Part shown: positions 1 through 3,709 of the stretch, one piece after another | Position numbering within the stretch: position 1 is the first letter of the stretch | Layout of the letters: every line of letters starts with the position of its first letter | From: an uncultured Acidobacteriota bacterium | GTDB taxonomy: Bacteria > Acidobacteriota > Blastocatellia > Pyrinomonadales > Pyrinomonadaceae | Length of the DNA stretch: 8,130 nt | Direction of reading: 5' to 3' | NCBI GenBank assembly: GCA_946480545.1 | Contig: CAMLKY010000067.1 | Coordinates: 1-8,130, forward strand | Translations under genes and position numbers: made by a program | Notes under the pieces: model-generated | Database searches by the model: none | What the model was told of the DNA's origin: nothing | What the model saw: the letters and a program-made list of their open reading frames with translations, nothing else

Positions 1-615
1 ATCATCACGATCCCGAACTCGAAGCTCCGCGAGGTCGAGGAGCGCATCACCCTGATGGATGCATTTCGGCGTGCCGACGATATTTTGCTTCAGGCCGTGC
101 AGGGCATCACCGATCTGATCACAACACCTGGAATAATCAATCTTGACTTCGCGGATGTCACGACCGTCATGCGAGGCGGCGGTGTCGCCCTGATGGGGAT
201 CGGCACGGCCACGGGCGAAGATGCCGCATCGAAAGCGATGCGTGCGGCCCTTGATTATAAGCTGTTGGAAGAAAACTCGATCACCGGTGCGAAGGCCGCA
301 CTTATAAACGTGACGGGTGGTGCGAACATGCCGCTGGGCGAGATCGAGGACGCGATCGGCATGATCGAGGGCGAAGCCGACGAGAACGCCGACATCATCT
401 GGGGGAACGTGATCAAGGACCAGTTGGATGATGAGATAAAGGTGACGGTGATCGCGACGGGCTTCGACAGCGCCGTTCAGTCGGTGATGCCGCAGCCCCG
501 CGTCATGGAAGCCCAGGTCGCTGCCAACGGTGGACCTGCCCCGACCTTTTCCGCTTCGGAAAAGAAGGAAGAGGACCTGGAGATCCCGACCTTCATCCGT
601 CGACAAGCCGACTAA
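1..615 (+). CDS. ftsZ: Cell division protein FtsZ, C-terminal part (5' end outside window)
   Basis: Tubulin-like GTPase that polymerises into the cytokinetic Z ring at midcell. The reading frame is open from base 1; an ATG at 55 is internal, because the codons before it (ITIPNSKL...) already match FtsZ. The visible 204 residues begin near the end of the GTPase domain. They include the T7 synergy loop NLDFAD (fragment residues 47-52), which completes the GTPase site of the neighbouring subunit, and the following TVMRGGGVALMGIG and ATGEDAA stretch. The C-terminal domain runs to about residue 158 (VTVIATGF). A short linker of roughly 35 residues follows, and the chain ends in the conserved tail peptide DLEIPTFIRRQAD, which in the family binds FtsA, ZipA or other tethers. 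The glycine-rich nucleotide loop (GGGTGTG) lies upstream of the window. No terminator is seen between the TAA stop and hfq 89 nt downstream, so readthrough into hfq is possible. Identification is secure; only the 5' end is missing. Confidence 0.97.
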   Translation: MITIPNSKLREVEERITLMDAFRRADDILLQAVQGITDLITTPGIINLDFADVTTVMRGGGVALMGIGTATGEDAASKAMRAALDYKLLEENSITGAKAALINVTGGANMPLGEIEDAIGMIEGEADENADIIWGNVIKDQLDDEIKVTVIATGFDSAVQSVMPQPRVMEAQVAANGGPAPTFSASEKKEEDLEIPTFIRRQAD

Positions 616-704
616 TGCGGTTTCGGATCTCGAGCGCCTTCGATCAATTGAAATCTGACTCAGGACCGTGATGCAGTTCGGCAGGGTCGCAGTCGAGAAA
701 ACGT

Positions 705-974
705 ATGGCAAACTTTCCCCATAAGCAAGCTAAGCCGGAAAGCAGGAAAAAACCTCCGCCAGTAGAAACACTGGCTGAGGTTTTTTACTATCGGAAGCAG
801 ATCGACGCACGTACCGAGATGGTGATCGTCCTTCAGGATAACGAACGGATAACCGGCACGATCGAATGGTACGACCTCGACGCTCTGAAGATAAACCGTA
901 AAGATGGGCCCAATATCCTTTTGCCAAAGCATAGTATAAAATACATGTTCAAGGCGGAAGACACTGGTGAATAA
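705..974 (+). CDS. hfq: Hfq-like RNA chaperone (divergent Sm-like protein)
   Basis: Small Sm-fold protein of 89 residues, expected to form a hexameric ring that binds RNA and pairs small RNAs with mRNAs. A lysine-rich N-terminal tail (residues 1-19) precedes the Sm core: a helix around AEVFYYRKQ (24-32), Sm1 strands [18 protein letters not shown] (about 40-57), and Sm2 around [12 protein letters not shown] (71-82). The Lys75-His76 pair matches the family YKHA motif of the proximal RNA-binding face. Aligned by eye to E. coli Hfq, Gln41, Phe42 and Tyr55 of the uridine pocket correspond to Leu58, Asp59 and Pro74, so the proximal site is altered. I recall similar divergent forms annotated as Hfq in acidobacteria. 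The ATG at 705 is preceded only by a weak GAG at 695-697. The 89-nt gap after ftsZ shows no convincing promoter or terminator. pdxA starts 15 nt after the stop. It could instead be a related Sm-like protein with another RNA preference. Confidence 0.8.
   Translation: MANFPHKQAKPESRKKPPPVETLAEVFYYRKQIDARTEMVIVLQDNERITGTIEWYDLDALKINRKDGPNILLPKHSIKYMFKAEDTGE
730..744 (+). repeat. 15-nt exact direct repeat, copy 1 (in hfq)
   Basis: The word CTAAGCCGGAAAGCA occurs here and again at 2044-2058 near the start of the response regulator gene. Both copies are read in the same frame and encode KPES followed by a basic residue, within the lysine-rich N-terminal tails of the two proteins. Confidence 0.6.
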
Positions 975-989
975 CCGCCTTCCAGGCGG
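975..989 (+). promoter_or_regulatory. Hairpin filling the hfq-pdxA gap and covering the pdxA ribosome-binding region
   Basis: CCGCCT (975-980), loop TCC, AGGCGG (984-989) form a perfect 6-bp, GC-rich stem. It occupies every base between the hfq stop codon and the pdxA start codon. The 3' arm AGGCGG is the only purine-rich, Shine-Dalgarno-like stretch nearby, yet it touches the ATG with no spacer. If the stem forms, pdxA initiation would depend on ribosomes finishing hfq and opening it (translational coupling), or on a factor that opens it. The structure is seen directly; the regulatory role is inferred. There is no T-tract, so it is not an intrinsic terminator. Confidence 0.55.
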
Positions 990-2030
990 ATGCAGTCAGC
1001 AGGTATAGACCCTCTCAAAGCCAAGGAACACGTCGAACTCCCGCGTATCGGCATCACGATCGGTGATGTCGCGGGAATCGGACCCGAAGTAACTCTCAAA
1101 GCACTTTCCGATAAAGACCTTCTAGAGTACTGCAGGCCGTTCGTCGTCGGGGACAAGGCATTCCTCGACTCACTCGCCCTTTCATTAGGGATCGATGTCG
1201 AGTTTTGCTTGGCTGACGACCCGAGGCGCGGGTTTGGCGCGATCGACGTAGTAGATCTTGGTAATCTCACTGCGACGGTGCGGCCGGGTGAAGAGTCGGC
1301 GGAGACCGGCCGGGCATCCGCTGAGTATATCGAACGAGCCGTCGAACTTTGGCGCGACGGAAAGATCGATGCGATCGCGACTGCGCCGATCAGCAAAAGC
1401 GCTCTTCATGCCGGAGGCTACAATTATCCGGGACACACTGAGTTCCTCGCGCATCTGACCGGGTCTGATGACTTTGCGATGAGCTTCTTTGCGGAGAGGC
1501 TTCGGGTGGTCCTGCTGTCGACGCATGTGTCGTTAACAGACGCCATCGCACGGGTGACGGCGCCCAACCTGGTAAAGCTTATCGAGTTCTCGTCGAAACA
1601 TTTGTCGCATCTTTTGAAACGAAAGGTGAATCTCGCAGTCGCCGGCCTAAATCCGCACGCTTCCGAGGGCGGCATGTTCGGGAACGAAGAGGCGGAGCAG
1701 ATCATTCCCGCAGTGGAGTCGTGTCGCGCAGCGGGTATCGAGGTCTCGGGACCTTATTCGCCTGATACGATCTTTCTTCGCGGATTCCAAGGCGAGTTCG
1801 ACGGCGTCATCGCGTGTTACCACGACCAGGCGACTATAGCCGTGAAGTCGCTTTCATTTGGGTCCTCGGTCAACGTAACGCTCGGCCTGCCGCTGATCCG
1901 GACCTCGGTCGATCATGGCACGGCGGCGGACATCGCCGGGAAGAATATCGCCGACGCATCCAGCATGAAGGCCGCGATCAAGCTTGCGGCCGAGCTCTCA
2001 TTGAAGCAACGGGAGGCACTCTCAGCCTGA
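990..2030 (+). CDS. pdxA: 4-hydroxythreonine-4-phosphate dehydrogenase (PdxA)
   Basis: NAD-dependent cytosolic enzyme of the DXP-dependent vitamin B6 pathway. It oxidises 4-phosphohydroxy-L-threonine; the product decarboxylates to 3-amino-1-hydroxyacetone phosphate, which PdxJ joins to deoxyxylulose phosphate. At 346 aa it is slightly longer than E. coli PdxA (329) because of about 17 extra N-terminal residues before PRIGITIGDVAGIGPE (18-33). Visible motifs are GHTEF (His149-Thr150, substrate phosphate site), the metal-ligand histidines His179 (STHVSL), His223 (NPHASE) and His278 (CYHDQ), and Lys286, Asn295 and Arg304 in the C-terminal block ending RTSVDHGTAADIAG. These match E. coli His136/Thr137, His166, His211, His266, Lys274, Asn283 and Arg292 in order and spacing. 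The usual YHDQGLIP reads YHDQATIA here. ATG 990 is the only conventional start before the conserved region. The gene is in frame with hfq upstream and with the receiver gene that begins on the next codon. Catalytic residues are intact, so it is probably functional. Confidence 0.95.
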   Translation: MQSAGIDPLKAKEHVELPRIGITIGDVAGIGPEVTLKALSDKDLLEYCRPFVVGDKAFLDSLALSLGIDVEFCLADDPRRGFGAIDVVDLGNLTATVRPGEESAETGRASAEYIERAVELWRDGKIDAIATAPISKSALHAGGYNYPGHTEFLAHLTGSDDFAMSFFAERLRVVLLSTHVSLTDAIARVTAPNLVKLIEFSSKHLSHLLKRKVNLAVAGLNPHASEGGMFGNEEAEQIIPAVESCRAAGIEVSGPYSPDTIFLRGFQGEFDGVIACYHDQATIAVKSLSFGSSVNVTLGLPLIRTSVDHGTAADIAGKNIADASSMKAAIKLAAELSLKQREALSA

Positions 2031-2447
2031 ATGACAAAGGGTACTAAGCCGGAAAGCAAAGGGTACATACTAATAGCTGATGACGATCCCGCGATCCTTT
2101 GGCTCGTGCGGACGTTGGTCGAGAACGAAGGTTTTCTTACCGTGACCGCGATGGATGGCAAGGAGGCCCTTCGCATTCTGAAATCGGAACGAAAGGTCGT
2201 CGCGGCCATCGTCGATATCATGATGCCGTACATACGCGGCACCGATCTCGTCCAGTTTATGCAAAAGGATGACCGGTTCCGGAAGATACCCGTGATCATG
2301 ATGACCGCGGAGCAAAGTCCGAAACTGCCATCAAAGAGCTTCGACGCCGGCGCCCTCGCGTTCCTACCGAAACCGTTTACCAACACGCAGCTCCGGACGG
2401 TGCTGCGGACTCTCACAACCGGAAAGTTTGCGAGTGATACGAAGTAG
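2031..2447 (+). CDS. Single-domain response regulator (CheY/DivK-like receiver)
   Basis: A 138-residue phosphoacceptor protein consisting only of a receiver domain, with no output domain. After a short basic tail (MTKGTKPESKG) the fold starts at YILIADDDP. The acidic pocket is Asp17/Asp18, the phosphorylation site is Asp62 (VDIMMP), the switch hydroxyl is Thr92 (MMTAE) and the conserved lysine is Lys114 (LPKPF), so all residues needed for phosphorylation are present. No histidine kinase gene is in the window, so the partner is unknown. The ATG abuts the pdxA TGA with no spacer and in the same frame. The nearest purine-rich stretch, GGGAGG at 2011-2016, is 14 nt upstream and too distant for an ideal ribosome site, which suggests re-initiation by ribosomes leaving pdxA. 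It may act by protein-protein contact, as CheY or DivK do. The specific process (motility, cell cycle, stress) cannot be told from the sequence. Confidence 0.9.
   Translation: MTKGTKPESKGYILIADDDPAILWLVRTLVENEGFLTVTAMDGKEALRILKSERKVVAAIVDIMMPYIRGTDLVQFMQKDDRFRKIPVIMMTAEQSPKLPSKSFDAGALAFLPKPFTNTQLRTVLRTLTTGKFASDTK
2044..2058 (+). repeat. 15-nt exact direct repeat, copy 2 (in response regulator gene)
   Basis: Second copy of CTAAGCCGGAAAGCA, identical to 730-744 in hfq and read in the same frame (KPES plus a basic residue) near the protein's N-terminus. Confidence 0.6.
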
Positions 2448-2453
2448 ATTTTC

Positions 2454-2480
2454 TTGACCTGAAAAAAGCGAAGTGATAGT
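2454..2480 (+). promoter_or_regulatory. Weak sigma-70-like promoter candidate upstream of the second response regulator
   Basis: TTGACC at 2454-2459 matches five of six bases of the -35 consensus. GATAGT at 2475-2480 matches four of six bases of the -10 consensus, with a spacer of 15 nt, shorter than the ideal 17. It starts just after the preceding stop codon, in the only sizeable gap of the left half. The -10 candidate lies inside the dyad at 2473-2498. The call rests on motif match alone. Confidence 0.3.
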
Positions 2481-2498
2481 TTTCAAAACTGTCATCAC
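2473..2498 (+). promoter_or_regulatory. Inverted repeat, operator-like, in front of the second response regulator
   Basis: Outer arms GTGAT (2473-2477) and ATCAC (2494-2498) flank inner arms AGTTTT (2478-2483) and AAAACT (2485-2490) around a single central C. Symmetry is perfect except for three extra bases, GTC (2491-2493), on the right side. There is no T-run after it, so termination is unlikely. An AT-centred dyad overlapping a -10 candidate is typical of a repressor or activator site, but no regulator can be named. Confidence 0.45.
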
Positions 2499-2516
2499 GC
2501 GAATCGAATTCTTTCT

Positions 2517-2523
2517 AAAGGAG
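2517..2523 (+). promoter_or_regulatory. Shine-Dalgarno site supporting a GTG start at 2535
   Basis: AAAGGAG is the best ribosome-binding match I noticed in the window. It lies 11 nt before GTG 2535 and supports that unusual start codon. The GAG begins the 10-nt palindrome GAGCTAGCTC (2521-2530), and a second palindrome, CACCGGTG (2530-2537), covers the start codon. Confidence 0.65.
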
Positions 2524-2534
2524 CTAGCTCACCG

Positions 2535-3605
2535 GTGTCTAAACGTAAGCTTTTACTGGCCGACGACTCTGTAACCATCCAAAAGGTGGTCAATCTTACC
2601 TTCGCTGACGAGGGTATTGACGTGATAACCGTCGGCGACGGCGACAGCGCTATGGAAATGATAGGTCAGGCCACACCCGACCTTGTTCTCGCGGATGTTC
2701 ATATGCCGGGGCTCAGCGGTTATGAGATATGCGAGCGTCTACGCCAGGATCCGCACACGCGGGACCTGCCGGTGGTGCTTCTCGTCGGATCGTTCGAGCC
2801 TTTTGATGAGGGCGAAGCGGCGCGTGTCGGAGCAAATGCTTACCTGACCAAGCCGTTCCAGTCGATACGCCAGCTTGTCACACAGGTTTCCGATCTAATG
2901 ACGGCAACACGCCCTGCGGATGAAGAAACCGGAGCCGATGTCGAACAGCAAACCGAAGCAGGCGAGCAGCATGACTTCGCGGACCAAGCTGCGGCAGAGA
3001 ATGCACAAGGTCCTGATTCTCAGCCCGACCTGACGGACATCGAATCTCTCTACAACCAAAGCGTTTCGGCCGGTGAGGCGCCAGAGGCCGATAGCGGATC
3101 GCCGACTTACGTGGACGCGGGCATGGACGACGAGATGATCGAGGCGCGTTATGTCGATGACGAAGCTGATACCGATCCGGATATGGAGGTCTCGGAGATC
3201 CCCGCCGAGTCTTATCGTGAAGACGATCACGTTACCCCGCCATCGCAGGCTTATAGCGAATCGGCGAATCCCTTTGGTTCGGTCGCGACTCAGCCGGAGC
3301 CCGGCGATCAGCATCAGGAAGTTCAAGCACAACCGGCCTATGACCCGTACTCCGCGACTGAGCGAATGCCTTCCGCAGCCGAACTGGCAGAACAGGTGGC
3401 GAGCGTAATGCCCGAAGTCGAGCGCGATCTGTCGCTCGATGACTCTGACCTCCTTGAGCTTCCGCCACTCGGGCCGGGCGATTCGGTTCACGTCGGAGCT
3501 CCGGGAACCACGAACCCGGAAGGCCAGCGCGTGGTCACCATGGCACCGGAACTCGTCGATATGATCGTGCAGAAGGTCGTCGAGCGACTCTCCGAAAAAT
3601 CCTGA
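2535..3605 (+). CDS. Response regulator with receiver domain and long acidic lysine-free tail
   Basis: A 356-residue protein starting at GTG. The receiver domain spans about 1-122, with the acidic pair Asp10/Asp11, phosphoacceptor Asp54 (LADVHMP), Ser86 in the switch position (VGSFEPF) and Lys106 (LTKPF), so it should be phosphorylatable. Residues about 127-330 are rich in Asp, Glu, Gln, Pro, Ala and Ser and look disordered. No lysine occurs between Lys106 and Lys347. Short hydrophobic or amphipathic islands break the tail: TDIESLYNQ (167-175), AAELAEQVASVMPEV (281-295), DDSDLLELPPLG (302-313) and a C-terminal helix PELVDMIVQKVVERLSEK (338-355). There is no DNA-binding or enzymatic output domain. 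I recall acidobacterial and deltaproteobacterial receiver proteins with similar C-terminal VVE-type helices, which suggests a scaffold, polarity or motility role, but that is inference. It has its own upstream dyad and its own terminator, so it is probably a separate transcription unit. Confidence 0.8.
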   Translation: MSKRKLLLADDSVTIQKVVNLTFADEGIDVITVGDGDSAMEMIGQATPDLVLADVHMPGLSGYEICERLRQDPHTRDLPVVLLVGSFEPFDEGEAARVGANAYLTKPFQSIRQLVTQVSDLMTATRPADEETGADVEQQTEAGEQHDFADQAAAENAQGPDSQPDLTDIESLYNQSVSAGEAPEADSGSPTYVDAGMDDEMIEARYVDDEADTDPDMEVSEIPAESYREDDHVTPPSQAYSESANPFGSVATQPEPGDQHQEVQAQPAYDPYSATERMPSAAELAEQVASVMPEVERDLSLDDSDLLELPPLGPGDSVHVGAPGTTNPEGQRVVTMAPELVDMIVQKVVERLSEKS

Positions 3606-3618
3606 ACATGTGATCGCT

Positions 3619-3634
3619 CCGGCGCTTACGCCGG
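3619..3634 (+). other. GC-rich hairpin just after the second response regulator
   Basis: CCGGCG (3619-3624), loop CTTA, CGCCGG (3629-3634) form a perfect 6-bp stem 13 nt after the stop codon and 10 nt before the terminator stem. No T-tract follows it. It may protect the 3' end of the mRNA or assist the adjacent terminator. Confidence 0.55.
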
Positions 3635-3644
3635 CAAGAGTACA

Positions 3645-3683
3645 GGCCAGGTTTCGTTATCAAGATGAAACCCGGCCTTTTTT
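3645..3683 (+). terminator. Rho-independent terminator
   Basis: GGCC-A-GGTTTC (3645-3655) pairs with GAAACC-C-GGCC (3667-3677), giving 10 base pairs with one A/C mismatch around an 11-nt loop. Six T residues (3678-3683) follow immediately. It ends the response regulator transcript and separates it from valS, whose ATG is 26 nt beyond the T-run. Confidence 0.9.
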
Positions 3684-3709
3684 GATTTATCATCTTACTT
3701 TTTCTGAAT

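Noticed and set aside
616..704. Promoter for hfq using TTGAAA at 648-653
   Set aside because: No acceptable -10 hexamer lies 16-18 nt downstream (ATGCAG at 671-676), so I do not call it.
833..1396. 187-residue minus-strand open frame opposite hfq and pdxA
   Set aside because: Overlaps two clearly conserved genes and has a low-complexity Ser/Arg-rich translation with no recognisable motif.
2895..3491. 198-residue minus-strand open frame opposite the response regulator tail
   Set aside because: It lies wholly antisense to a well-supported gene. Its Arg/Ile/Leu-rich composition mirrors the acidic tail codons, and I recognise no domain or ribosome site.
3606..3709. T-box riboswitch leader for valS
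   Set aside because: The leader after the terminator is only 26 nt, and no T-box bulge sequence or specifier stem is visible; the terminator belongs to the upstream gene.
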